This document shows, piece after piece, positions 17,063 through 25,232 of a stretch of 64,000 nt of DNA. This DNA comes from Chthoniobacterales bacterium. GTDB taxonomy: Bacteria > Verrucomicrobiota > Verrucomicrobiia > Chthoniobacterales > JAATET01. A model generated the notes under the pieces. It saw nothing but the letters and a program-made list of their open reading frames with translations, was not told the origin of the DNA and did not search any database. A program made the position numbers and the translations under genes. Location of the stretch: contig JAATET010000078.1 of NCBI GenBank assembly GCA_015655545.1, positions 31,138 to 95,137 of the forward strand, given 5' to 3'. Numbering within the stretch: the stretch's first letter is position 1; the number at the start of each line of letters is the position of its first letter.

Positions 17063-20000
17063 ATGAAAAAACGACCTGCCTTTTTCCGTGCCGCCCGACT
17101 CCTGCCCGCGCTCGTTGGCCCGGTTTTCGTCCACGCCGATCCCATCACCTGGCTGGCCGCGCCTTCCAATGCCGACTGGTCCACCTTCACCAACTGGTCG
17201 CCCGGTCTTGTGCCGAACAGCCCGGCCGATACAGCCGTCTTCGCGGGCACGGCGACACCCGGGGTTTCGCTGTCGGCATTCGCGACCGTCAACGGGATCA
17301 CGTTCACTCCCGCCGCAGCCGCCAATCCCTTTACCATCACGGTGCTGCGATCAAACGCCTCCGTGGTGCTCGAACTCAGCGGCGCGGGCATCATCAACAA
17401 CTCCGGGACCACGCAGAGCTTCGTGGCCGGCGCCACCGCGTCGGGTGTGCAAGGCAACATCCGCTTTTCAAACGCCGCCACAGCCGGCACGCAGACGTCG
17501 TTCCTCACGATCGGCGGCGCCGACGGGTCCGGCGGAGGCGAGATTGACTTTGTCGGCACGGCGACCGCCGGCGCCGCGACGTTCACGAATCGCGGAGCTG
17601 TGGAGGCCTTTTCCTCCGGCGGCTCCACGACTCTTACCGAGGACGCTACTGCCGACACCGCGACGTTCGCCGCCGAGGGCAGCACCGTCGCCGACGCACG
17701 GGGCGGTCTCACGGCCTTCACTGGCAACGCCCGCGCGGGCAGCGCCACCCTGATCACCCTCGGAGGCAGCAATGACGGCGAAGGCGGCACAACGTCCTTT
17801 AGCGGCTCCGCCGATGGCGGGAACGCGCGCGCCATCACGCAGGGGAACGGCCGTTTCGACATCAGCGGGATCACCGCAGGCGCTTTGCAAATCGGCTCGA
17901 TCGAAGGCAGCGGCTACTATTATCTCGGCGGTAAGCGGCTCACCGCCGGTGGCAATGGCCTCAGCACCACGGTCACCGGGATTCTCTTCGACGCCGGCAA
18001 CGGCGGATCACTCGCGAAGGTCGGCGCGGGCACGCTCACCCTCATGCAGAGCAATTCCTTCTCCGGCGGCGTCTCGGTCTCCGGCGGTCGGCTGCAGGCC
18101 GCTGCCAACGGAGCCCTGGGCACGGGCGCGGCCACCATCACCGGCGGCACCCTCGAAATCGCCGCGGATACCGCGGTGGCGAACGCGATTACCCTCACGG
18201 CCGGCACGCTCGCCGTCAACGGCACCACCCAGACCGGCCAGCTCACCCTGACCGCCGGCACAATTACCGGCACCGGCACGATCAATCAGCCCTTCACCCT
18301 CGGGCAGAACCTCACCCTCGCGCCGGGCAACGGCCCGGGCACCCTCCATACCGTCGGTGAGAACTGGGCCGGCGGCGGGCGCTATCTTTGGGAGTTCAAT
18401 CGCGTGACGGCCGCCGGCGGGAATCAAACCAGCCTGCGCGGCCTCGACCTCGGCGCGGACTTTCTCGCCCTCGCCGGCCAGCTCTCGATTACCGCGACCA
18501 GCGCCGATCCCTTCCGTCTTGACCTCGCAGGCCTCGATCTCGCCGGCGCTCCCGGCGCGGTGGACGGCTGGGATCCCAACCGCAGCTACCAGTGGACCCT
18601 CGCGACGGCCAGCGGCGGCATCTTCGGCTTCGCGACGGACAAATTTGCCCTCGACGCGACTGCCTTTGCCGCCGCGAACGCGGTCAACGGCATTTTCTCC
18701 CTTGGCCAGACGGGCAACGATCTGGTGCTCAGCTACGTCGCGGTTCTCGAGCCCACGACCTTCGCCCTGCTCGCCATCGGCGGCCTGGCGATCGCCGGGC
18801 TTCGCACCCGATTCCGTCGCCAAAGTCGAAAATCCGCATTCCCGATTTCGCCGTCCCCAATGAAAACCGCCATCCACTGCCTCGCCCTCGCCGCCGCGAT
18901 CCATCTCGTGCCCGCCTCCGCCCAGGCCGCTGGCGCGCAAGGGTGGACGGCCACCTCCCTCCACCCCGCCGGCGCGACCTCTTCCTATCTCCGGGCCACC
19001 ACCGGCACGCAACAGGCAGGCGTCGCCTATTTCAGTCCCGGCTTCTCCACCCCGCACGCGGGCATCTGGGCCGGCTCGCCCGCCAACTTCGTGGACTTGC
19101 ATCCCTCCGGCGCGACCTCCTCCGTGCTCGATGCGACCAACGGTGCCCAGCAGGCCGGCTCCATCACCGTCCCCATTCCCGTGCCGATCCCCGCGCCGCC
19201 CTACGTTCAAATCGAATACCACGAATTCGCAGTCATGTGGGCCGGCACTGCCGCCAGCGCCGTCAATCTGCACCCCGCGACCGCGACCACTTCCCATCTC
19301 CGTGCCATCGCCGGCACCCAGCAGGCGGGCTATGCTGTGACCGACAATTCCGAACACGCGGTCGTCTGGGCCGGCACCGCCGCCAGCTTTCAGGACATTC
19401 ATCCCGACGGCTCGACCGAGTCCTTCCTCACCGCCACCACCGGCACTCAACAAGCAGGCCGCGCCACCTTCAACGGCCACGCCCACGCGGGTATCTGGGC
19501 TGGCACCAAACAGAGCTTCGTGGATTTAAATCCCTCTGGCGCGAGCGCCTCATACGTCGCTGCCACTACCGGCGCCCAACAGGCGGGAGGGGCCACGATC
19601 AACGGTGACTCCCACGCGGGCACCTGGGTCGGCACCGCCGCCAGCTTCACGGATTTGAATCCCGCTGGCACCACCTCTTCCGAACTCTACGCCACCACCG
19701 GCACCCGGCAGGCCGGCTATGCCTACATCAACGGCGAATCGCACGCGGGCATCTGGGCCGGCACCGCCGCCAGTTTCGTCGACCTCCATTCTGTCCTTCC
19801 CGCTGCCTACACCTCTTCCGCGGCCTATGCGATCTGGACCGACGGCGTCACCATTCTTGTCGCCGGCGACGCCGAAAATGCTGTGGCCAACCGCCAGGAA
19901 GCCATGCTCTGGCGCTTCACCTTCGTCGCCCCCACCGTCCGCGTCTCCGGCAAGCATACCCGCCGCGTCGCCGCCACGAAGCTCACCTTCAAAGGCACCG

Positions 20001-20203
20001 CCGCCGATGCGAACGGCGACCTCGCCCGCGTTGAAGTCAAAGTCGGCAAGGCGAAGTGGAAAAAGGCGCGCGGACTGGAAAAGTGGCGCTTCGTCGCTTA
20101 CCATCTGAAAATCGGCCGGACGAAAATCCAGGTTCGCGCCACCGATACCACGGGTCTCCGTTCAAGCCCCGCCAGGCTCACGATCATCCGCCAGTCCCAC
20201 TGA
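17063..20203 (+). CDS. Apparent fusion: autotransporter-repeat PEP-CTERM protein joined in frame to a second secreted HPxGATSS-repeat protein
   Basis: One open frame of 1046 aa contains two complete-looking secreted proteins. Part 1 (residues 1-about 590): signal peptide LLPALVGPVFVHA, autotransporter-associated beta-strand repeats (GGSLAKVGAGTLTLMQSNSF, GGVSVSGGRLQAAANGALG), and a PEP-CTERM-like sorting signal LEPTTFALLAIGGLAIAG-LRTRFRR. Part 2 begins at Met codon 18860 with its own signal peptide (MKTAIHCLALAAAIHLVPAS), carries six to seven repeats of about 44 aa (HPSGATSS...TTGTQQAG...HAGIWAGTAASFVDL) and ends in the basic tail. CAA at 18821 and CGA at 18827 are each one transition away from a stop, so a lost stop codon (or a base error) is the likely origin. 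Confidence 0.7.
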   Translation: MKKRPAFFRAARLLPALVGPVFVHADPITWLAAPSNADWSTFTNWSPGLVPNSPADTAVFAGTATPGVSLSAFATVNGITFTPAAAANPFTITVLRSNASVVLELSGAGIINNSGTTQSFVAGATASGVQGNIRFSNAATAGTQTSFLTIGGADGSGGGEIDFVGTATAGAATFTNRGAVEAFSSGGSTTLTEDATADTATFAAEGSTVADARGGLTAFTGNARAGSATLITLGGSNDGEGGTTSFSGSADGGNARAITQGNGRFDISGITAGALQIGSIEGSGYYYLGGKRLTAGGNGLSTTVTGILFDAGNGGSLAKVGAGTLTLMQSNSFSGGVSVSGGRLQAAANGALGTGAATITGGTLEIAADTAVANAITLTAGTLAVNGTTQTGQLTLTAGTITGTGTINQPFTLGQNLTLAPGNGPGTLHTVGENWAGGGRYLWEFNRVTAAGGNQTSLRGLDLGADFLALAGQLSITATSADPFRLDLAGLDLAGAPGAVDGWDPNRSYQWTLATASGGIFGFATDKFALDATAFAAANAVNGIFSLGQTGNDLVLSYVAVLEPTTFALLAIGGLAIAGLRTRFRRQSRKSAFPISPSPMKTAIHCLALAAAIHLVPASAQAAGAQGWTATSLHPAGATSSYLRATTGTQQAGVAYFSPGFSTPHAGIWAGSPANFVDLHPSGATSSVLDATNGAQQAGSITVPIPVPIPAPPYVQIEYHEFAVMWAGTAASAVNLHPATATTSHLRAIAGTQQAGYAVTDNSEHAVVWAGTAASFQDIHPDGSTESFLTATTGTQQAGRATFNGHAHAGIWAGTKQSFVDLNPSGASASYVAATTGAQQAGGATINGDSHAGTWVGTAASFTDLNPAGTTSSELYATTGTRQAGYAYINGESHAGIWAGTAASFVDLHSVLPAAYTSSAAYAIWTDGVTILVAGDAENAVANRQEAMLWRFTFVAPTVRVSGKHTRRVAATKLTFKGTAADANGDLARVEVKVGKAKWKKARGLEKWRFVAYHLKIGRTKIQVRATDTTGLRSSPARLTIIRQSH
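18860..20203 (+). CDS. Probable separate gene: secreted HPxGATSS-repeat protein with basic Ig-like tail
   Basis: Alternative reading of the second half of the preceding frame: 447 aa starting at its own ATG and signal peptide (cleavage expected after ASAQA). Repeats begin at LHPAGATSSYLRATTGTQQAG and recur with LHPSGATSS, LHPATATTS, IHPDGSTES, LNPSGASAS and LNPAGTTSS, each followed by (V/I)WAGTAASF; the regular spacing suggests propeller blades. The tail (RVEVKVGKAKWKKARGLEKW) is nearly the same at DNA level as that of the FG-GAP gene. I see no Shine-Dalgarno sequence before this ATG, so independent initiation is unproven. Confidence 0.55.
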   Translation: MKTAIHCLALAAAIHLVPASAQAAGAQGWTATSLHPAGATSSYLRATTGTQQAGVAYFSPGFSTPHAGIWAGSPANFVDLHPSGATSSVLDATNGAQQAGSITVPIPVPIPAPPYVQIEYHEFAVMWAGTAASAVNLHPATATTSHLRAIAGTQQAGYAVTDNSEHAVVWAGTAASFQDIHPDGSTESFLTATTGTQQAGRATFNGHAHAGIWAGTKQSFVDLNPSGASASYVAATTGAQQAGGATINGDSHAGTWVGTAASFTDLNPAGTTSSELYATTGTRQAGYAYINGESHAGIWAGTAASFVDLHSVLPAAYTSSAAYAIWTDGVTILVAGDAENAVANRQEAMLWRFTFVAPTVRVSGKHTRRVAATKLTFKGTAADANGDLARVEVKVGKAKWKKARGLEKWRFVAYHLKIGRTKIQVRATDTTGLRSSPARLTIIRQSH

Positions 20204-20212
20204 AATCCAGTC

Positions 20213-21235
20213 ATGAAAATCCCATCAACAACGCTCGCCATCGCAGTCCTTGCCCTTTCGCTCGCGACCGCCCGCGCCGTCGTGCATCCCGTTCCCGTGG
20301 ACGGCAACGGCTACTTCCACCTGAACAGCGGCCAGGGCCCCTACGTCGGCTATTCGCCGGACACCTACAATCCCGCCGTCCCGATCAGCCTCTTCGTCTG
20401 GATGCACGGCTGCGGCGGCATGGCCGAAGGCGACATGTATGCCGTCGCCCCCTTCGCAACCCGTGCGACGCAAAGTTACGTCGCCATTTCCGTCGGCGGG
20501 CGCGACGGGGAGTGCTGGGATGTTAACGCCGACACGGCAAAAGTCCTAGCCGCCATCGCGGATGTCTCGCGCTACTTCAATATCAACCCCCGCAAGGTCT
20601 ACTTGGGCGGTTACTCCTCCGGCGGCGACCTCACTTACCGCGTGGGCTTGGAGCACGCGGAACTCTTCGCCGGACTCCTCGCCGAAAACACCGATCCCTT
20701 CCGTGACACCGGCTCTACCGCTGCGGCCCTCATTGCCGCCGCCGCATGGAGAATCAATGTCGCCCACCTCGCCCATACCGAGGACGACGTTTACCCGATC
20801 GGCACCGTCCGCGCCGATCTCGCCACCCTCTCCGCGAACGGCTTCCCCGTCGTGAAAATCGAAAAGCCCGGCCACCACTACGACGCAAGCGACTTCATGG
20901 CTGGCACAGGAACCGATTACGACCGCATCGCCTTCCTGCTCCCCTACCTCGATGCAGGCTGGGTCTCGCCCGCTACCTTCGCCCCGCGGATCGACATCGC
21001 GAAGACCAAGTTAAAGACGAAGAAACTGAAATTCGTCCTGCGCGGCACCGCGAAATTTGCGATCCGCATCGAATACAAAGCCGGCAAAGGCGGATTCAAA
21101 AAACTCAAGGGCTCCCCTACGAACTGGAAGCTCAAGCTCGCGCTGAAAACCGGTCGTAACATCATTCGCATCCGCGCCATCGGCGTCGGCGGCAGGTCCG
21201 CCCCGGTCACGATCGTCATCATCAGCAAAAGGTAG
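20213..21235 (+). CDS. Secreted PHB-depolymerase-like esterase with basic Ig-like tail
   Basis: 340 aa. Signal peptide at residues 1-22 (AVLALSLATARA). Alpha/beta-hydrolase fold: oxyanion region WMHGCGGM (64-70), nucleophile elbow GYSSGG (Ser135), probable acid D191/D192 (AHTEDDVYPI) and catalytic His in KPGHHYD (221/222). This matches LpqC/PHB-depolymerase-type esterases that cut polyesters or feruloyl/acetyl esters on plant polysaccharides. The last 85 residues are the basic tail, subtype A (RIEYKAGKGGFKKLKGSPTN). It lies 9 bp after the preceding gene and ends the block. Substrate is not deducible. Confidence 0.8.
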   Translation: MKIPSTTLAIAVLALSLATARAVVHPVPVDGNGYFHLNSGQGPYVGYSPDTYNPAVPISLFVWMHGCGGMAEGDMYAVAPFATRATQSYVAISVGGRDGECWDVNADTAKVLAAIADVSRYFNINPRKVYLGGYSSGGDLTYRVGLEHAELFAGLLAENTDPFRDTGSTAAALIAAAAWRINVAHLAHTEDDVYPIGTVRADLATLSANGFPVVKIEKPGHHYDASDFMAGTGTDYDRIAFLLPYLDAGWVSPATFAPRIDIAKTKLKTKKLKFVLRGTAKFAIRIEYKAGKGGFKKLKGSPTNWKLKLALKTGRNIIRIRAIGVGGRSAPVTIVIISKR

Positions 21236-21362
21236 CTGCTTTTTCGTTCACAGTCCTCTTTGAGGCTATCCAGCGTTCGCATTTTCAGTGCCACCTTAAC
21301 CATCGCATCGTGGAGCGACTGGTCCGCGAGGAGCATCGCGCGACTGCTGTCGATCTCGCCCG

Positions 21363-22109
21363 ATGCCGATCACGGAGCTTCACTTGCCGATTTGCCGCTG
21401 TGGGCAGAGTCTGTGCTCCACATCCAAGTTGCGCCGTTGCGATGATGCTTGGGAGATTCACATCGCCTCCGAAATAGCCGATTTGATATCGCGCGGCTTT
21501 TGCTCACCTTCGAAAATCCCATTCTCGTCATTGATCAAAGAAACGGTCGAGCCGCTATTTGCCTCTCATTCTGCCGCTGCCAAGCATTTCGGATTTCATC
21601 CCAACTACCTCTATCAGGCACCGGGGATACGCCGAACAACGCTCCGCAATCTTTGCCGCTTGGCTGCAGGGATGTCGCTCCATTTGAGCGATCTGGTATT
21701 CGCTTCAACCGATTCATTAAAACCCGTCCTCACGACAGTCCCTACCATTCCTTCATTTAAGCGCAGAATCCGCCATTCTTCACGCCAGCTTGAACTCCAG
21801 CTCTCCGCTTCCCTCGAGCAGGATGGGCCGCCTAGCTCCATTCGTGCGACAGCAGCCAAAATTTCCGCATCGCGCACGACGATTCAAAAACACTGCCCCG
21901 ATAAATTTCGGCGGATCAGGTTCAAGTATCTCGCCCATCGATCCAAAAAGGCCATAAACAGCCGAGTGAAGATTCGGAAAGCGATCCGAATGTTGATGGA
22001 CGGAGAAAAGAACGATCTATCAGCTTGGTCCGTTATTCGGAGACTCGGCTTCGTCCGCTCTTACGAAGAGATGCACTCTATCATCGATGAAGTTTATCCC
22101 CAGCCATGA
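21363..22109 (+). pseudogene. TniQ/TnsD-like transposition targeting protein, C-terminal remnant
   Basis: 248 aa. A zinc-ribbon-like CRCGQSLC near the start, then a helix-turn-helix-like segment (AAAKHFGFHPNYLYQ...LRNLCRLAAGMSLHLSDLVF) and a C-terminal module SSIRATAAKISASRTTIQKH-CPDKFRRI resembling the 'ARRLG-S-RTLYRHFPELC' motif of TniQ/TnsD proteins. The N-terminal TniQ domain is absent, and no transposase genes (TnsB/TnsC-like) remain, so this is a leftover. It ends 16 bp before a set of three 18-bp repeats that look like transposase-binding sites. GC content is lower than in the neighbours. The family assignment is from remembered motifs and needs a profile search. Confidence 0.45.
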
Positions 22110-22125
22110 TCCTGCCCCCGATAAT

Positions 22126-22192
22126 GGAAGCATAACTTTGCCGATGTCGCGTTGGAACCATAACCCTGCCGTTGCGGCAATGTTATGGTTCC
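22126..22192. repeat. Three 18-bp repeats, likely transposon-end binding sites
   Basis: Copy 1 GGAAGCATAACTTTGCCG (22126-22143, +), copy 2 GGAACCATAACCCTGCCG (22154-22171, +), copy 3 GGAACCATAACATTGCCG (22175-22192, -). Consensus GGAASCATAACNNTGCCG. Copies 1 and 2 are spaced 28 bp; copies 2 and 3 form an inverted repeat. Multiple short copies in both orientations are typical of ends of Tn7-like or IS21-like elements, where several transposase molecules bind. Their place directly behind a TniQ-like remnant and before dnaN supports that. Confidence 0.6.
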
Positions 22193-22215
22193 GATGGCAA
22201 AACCATTCCCGCTTC

Positions 22216-23325
22216 CTACGCGGAAACACGCATCGGCATGATGACGTAGAGGAAGTCGGAATTGATCTTCAATACGCCGGGGCTCATCTCGTCGATGAGA
22301 TGGAGATGAATCTCGTCGTTCGAGAGCGCCTTGAGCGGATCCATCAGATACTCGGGATTGAATGCGATCGAGAAATCGCGGCCGCGGTAAGCGACCGCGA
22401 GCGATTCCTTGGCTTCGCCGATTTCCGGCGTGTTCGAGGTGACCTCGATATTGTTCTTCGAGAAGTTCAGCCGGATCGAGCTCGTCTTGTCACTGCTCAG
22501 CAACGAAACGCGCCGCACGCAGGTCAGGAACGTCTCGCGCTCGAGGACGATGACTTCCTTCACATCCTCGCTGGAGGGGATGACCTGCTTGTAATTCGGG
22601 TAGTTGCCGTCCACGAGTTTGGAAACGAGCAGCGAGCCATTGAGCTCGAAGGAAACGAGGTTGTCGCTCACCGAAAGCGTGATTTCGCCGTCATCGACGA
22701 GCAGGCGCTGGAGTTCGTTGATCGCCTTGGTCGGCACGATGAAATCGAGGTCGAGCTTGCCGGCAAGTTCGGCGTCGATCGTTTCCTCAAAAAGTGCGAG
22801 CCGGCGACCGTCGGTCGCGACGAGCTTGAGCGTGTTTTCCTTGAACGAAAAAAGAATGCCGTTCAGCACATAGCGAGTCTCGTCCATCGAGATCGCGTAA
22901 GAGGTTTTGCGCAGGCCATCCTTCAGCACTTTCTGCTGCAGCGAAATCGCGCGGGCATCCTTCGAGCTCGGGAAGGCGGGAAATTCGTCGCGGGCGAGAC
23001 CGTAAATTTTGAAGAAGCTCTGTCCGCTGCGAATGCTGGAGATGCTCTTGGCATCGGTCTCGATCTGAATGTCGCTCGCGGGCAGTTCGCGGATGATGGC
23101 GAGCAGGCGGCGGGCCGGCAAGGTGGTGGCGCCTGCCTTTTCGATGACGGCGGGCACGTCGCAGCGCAGGGCGACCTCCATGTCGGTCGTGCTCAAACGA
23201 ATGCCCGTTTCCGTGGTCTCGATGAGGACGTTGGAAAGCACCGGAAGCGTGGTGCGGCTGCTGACGACGTTCTGGGTCTTTTGCAGGCCCTCGAGGAGAT
23301 TTTCTTTGGTGACGCTGAACTTCAT
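22216..23325 (-). CDS. dnaN: DNA polymerase III sliding clamp (beta subunit)
   Basis: 369 aa; I start at MKFSVTKENLLEGL, since homologues begin there and the five extra residues upstream add nothing. Three repeats of the clamp fold can be followed; LPVLSNVLIETTETGIRLSTTD in the first domain and the C-terminal MPMRV (last residues YVIMPMRVSA) are clamp signatures. It tethers the replicative polymerase and binds many clamp-binding peptides. It lies 117 bp downstream of dnaA on the same strand, the classic origin order. Its downstream flank is the transposon remnant rather than recF. Confidence 0.97.
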   Translation of the reverse strand: MKFSVTKENLLEGLQKTQNVVSSRTTLPVLSNVLIETTETGIRLSTTDMEVALRCDVPAVIEKAGATTLPARRLLAIIRELPASDIQIETDAKSISSIRSGQSFFKIYGLARDEFPAFPSSKDARAISLQQKVLKDGLRKTSYAISMDETRYVLNGILFSFKENTLKLVATDGRRLALFEETIDAELAGKLDLDFIVPTKAINELQRLLVDDGEITLSVSDNLVSFELNGSLLVSKLVDGNYPNYKQVIPSSEDVKEVIVLERETFLTCVRRVSLLSSDKTSSIRLNFSKNNIEVTSNTPEIGEAKESLAVAYRGRDFSIAFNPEYLMDPLKALSNDEIHLHLIDEMSPGVLKINSDFLYVIMPMRVSA

Positions 23326-23442
23326 GGAAATGGGGTTCACGCACTGGGCGTGATGCGATCCGTGGTCTCTAACCGCCCACGGCGCGATGTGTCAAAATGA
23401 ATCCTCCGGGGAGAGACGGCACGATCCTTCCCTTCCACCGTG

Positions 23443-24810
23443 CTAGCGCTGGAGCTGCGTCTCGATCGACCGGATCATGTGACGCGTGCGCTCGTCTTCG
23501 CCCATGCGACGCTTGATGAGTTTGCAGGCGTGAATGACGGTCCCGTGGTCCTTGCCGCCGAACAAATCGCCGATCTCGATGAGCGTGGAGTTCGTCATCT
23601 GGCGCGAGAGATACATGGCGATCTGGCGCGGATAGGCGATGCTCGCCAGGCGGCGCTTGCTCGTCATGTCGGCGATGCGCAGGTCGAACATTTCCGCGAC
23701 CTTGCGCTGAATCTGGTCGATCGTCACCGCCTTGCGCGCCTGTTCCTGGAAAATGTCGCGGAGCAGCGTCTCCATGTCCTCGCGAGTCACTTGGCGACCG
23801 GTCAGCGAACGATATGAAGCGACGCGCATGAGCGCGCCTTCGAGGCGGCGGACGTTGTTGCGGATTTTATCGGCGAGAAATTCGATGATCCACTGGTCGA
23901 GCTCGATCTTGAGGCCGGCGGCCTTGCTTTGGAGAATCGCGATGCGCGTCTCCATATCCGGCGGCTGGAGCTCGGCCGTCATACCCCACTCGAAGCGGGA
24001 AACGAGGCGCTGCTCGAGTTTCTCGATCTCGCTCGCGGGGCGATCGCTGGAAAGGATGATCTGTTTGTGGCCGTCGTGAAGGGTGTTGAACGTGTGGAAG
24101 AACTCCTCCTGCGAACGCTCCTTGCCGGCGAGGAACTGGATGTCGTCGATCATCAACGCATCCGCGTGCCGGTATTTCTTGCGGAACTTCACCAGGAAGC
24201 CGTGCTGGATCGCATCGATGAACTCGTTCGTAAACTGCTCGCTCGAGAGATAAAAAACTTTCGCGCCCTTTCGCGAGGCGAGGATGTGGTGGCCGATGGC
24301 CTGGAGCAGATGTGTCTTGCCCAGCCCGCTGCCGCCGTAGACAAAGAGCGGATTGTAGGTTTTGGCCGGAGCCTGCGCGACGGCGAGCGCCGCGGCGTAA
24401 GCGAATTGGTTGTTCGAGCCGACGACGAAGGAGTCGAAGGTATTGCGCGGATTCATCCCGCTGGAAGCAGCCGTGCCGGTCACGCGCTCGCGCGACGCAG
24501 CCCGCGGAGGTTCGGGCTCGTCCACGACCTGGAGCGAGGAAGCCGACTCGATGTCGTCCGATTGCCGGGCAACGATACGTATCTCCCGGGCGCCTTCGAA
24601 AACATCCGCCACGGCCCCCTGGACCAAGGGCAGGTAGTTGCTCTCGATAAAAAACTTTTGGATCGGGTTCGGCACCGAAAGCGTCAGCGAAGCGCCGTCG
24701 TCGCCGCACACCTCGACATCGCTGAACCAGCGCTGAAATCCGTCAGCGCTTACACGAGCGGCAATACGCTCCGATATCGAGTTCCAGGTCGTCACAAAAT
24801 CCTGCGTCAT
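23443..24810 (-). CDS. dnaA: Chromosomal replication initiator DnaA
   Basis: 455 aa AAA+ initiator. Domain I at residues 1-85 (WNSISERIAARVSADGFQRW), linker 86-118, AAA+ domain with Walker A GGSGLGKTH (159-167), Walker B ALMIDDIQFLAGK, sensor II region RNNVRRLEGAL, and domain IV with the DnaA signature FGGKDHGTVIHA that reads TTATCCACA boxes. All key residues are present. A box-like TTATGCACA lies only 8 bp upstream of the start, allowing autoregulation. The stop is 117 bp before dnaN. Confidence 0.98.
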   Translation of the reverse strand: MTQDFVTTWNSISERIAARVSADGFQRWFSDVEVCGDDGASLTLSVPNPIQKFFIESNYLPLVQGAVADVFEGAREIRIVARQSDDIESASSLQVVDEPEPPRAASRERVTGTAASSGMNPRNTFDSFVVGSNNQFAYAAALAVAQAPAKTYNPLFVYGGSGLGKTHLLQAIGHHILASRKGAKVFYLSSEQFTNEFIDAIQHGFLVKFRKKYRHADALMIDDIQFLAGKERSQEEFFHTFNTLHDGHKQIILSSDRPASEIEKLEQRLVSRFEWGMTAELQPPDMETRIAILQSKAAGLKIELDQWIIEFLADKIRNNVRRLEGALMRVASYRSLTGRQVTREDMETLLRDIFQEQARKAVTIDQIQRKVAEMFDLRIADMTSKRRLASIAYPRQIAMYLSRQMTNSTLIEIGDLFGGKDHGTVIHACKLIKRRMGEDERTRHMIRSIETQLQR

Positions 24811-25232
24811 AAGCTACTTATGCACACTCCCGATTAGCTGCTGCGCAGGAGCTTCCTCATCGATTCCTGCCCGCGCATGGATCGAGTCCTGATCGCCTGC
24901 GAAAAAGACAATGCCCGCCCTCAGCCTGTTTTCTCCCTGTCTGTCTCTGATAATCAACATGTTACAAAATTCGTTTGAAAGAGAATGCTTAACGGCTCTT
25001 CGACGCAGTGCGGGATTGATTCTCGGGCATCGCTGGTGTTGTGTGGAACACTTGGCTGGAATTGGAGGAACATTTCACAAGTTATTCACAGAGCCGGACG
25101 CTTCGCTCGCCGCAACTGCCGAGAGGCTAAGAACCGATCGTTTTTGCCTCAAGGAAAAAGGTTACGAAACCGACAAATTTAACATCGAAAATTGGCCAAT
25201 AAAGCTTGACGTCGGGGAAGTCCCTGATGCTT
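24811..25232. other. oriC: Candidate chromosomal origin (oriC)
   Basis: A 422-bp non-coding interval upstream of dnaA. DnaA-box-like sites: TTATGCACA (24818-24826, one mismatch), TTATTCACA (25082-25090, one mismatch) and TGTGGAACA (25042-25050, two mismatches in reverse). An AT-rich tract (25143-25206, with CGACAAATTTAACATCG and AATTGGCCAATAAAG) could be the unwinding element. Only near-consensus boxes are seen, so this rests mostly on position. Confidence 0.5.

Noticed and set aside
18008..19486. 492-aa minus frame rich in Gly, Ala and Arg
   Set aside because: Opposite the repeat-containing secreted proteins; periodicity comes from the repeats on the other strand.
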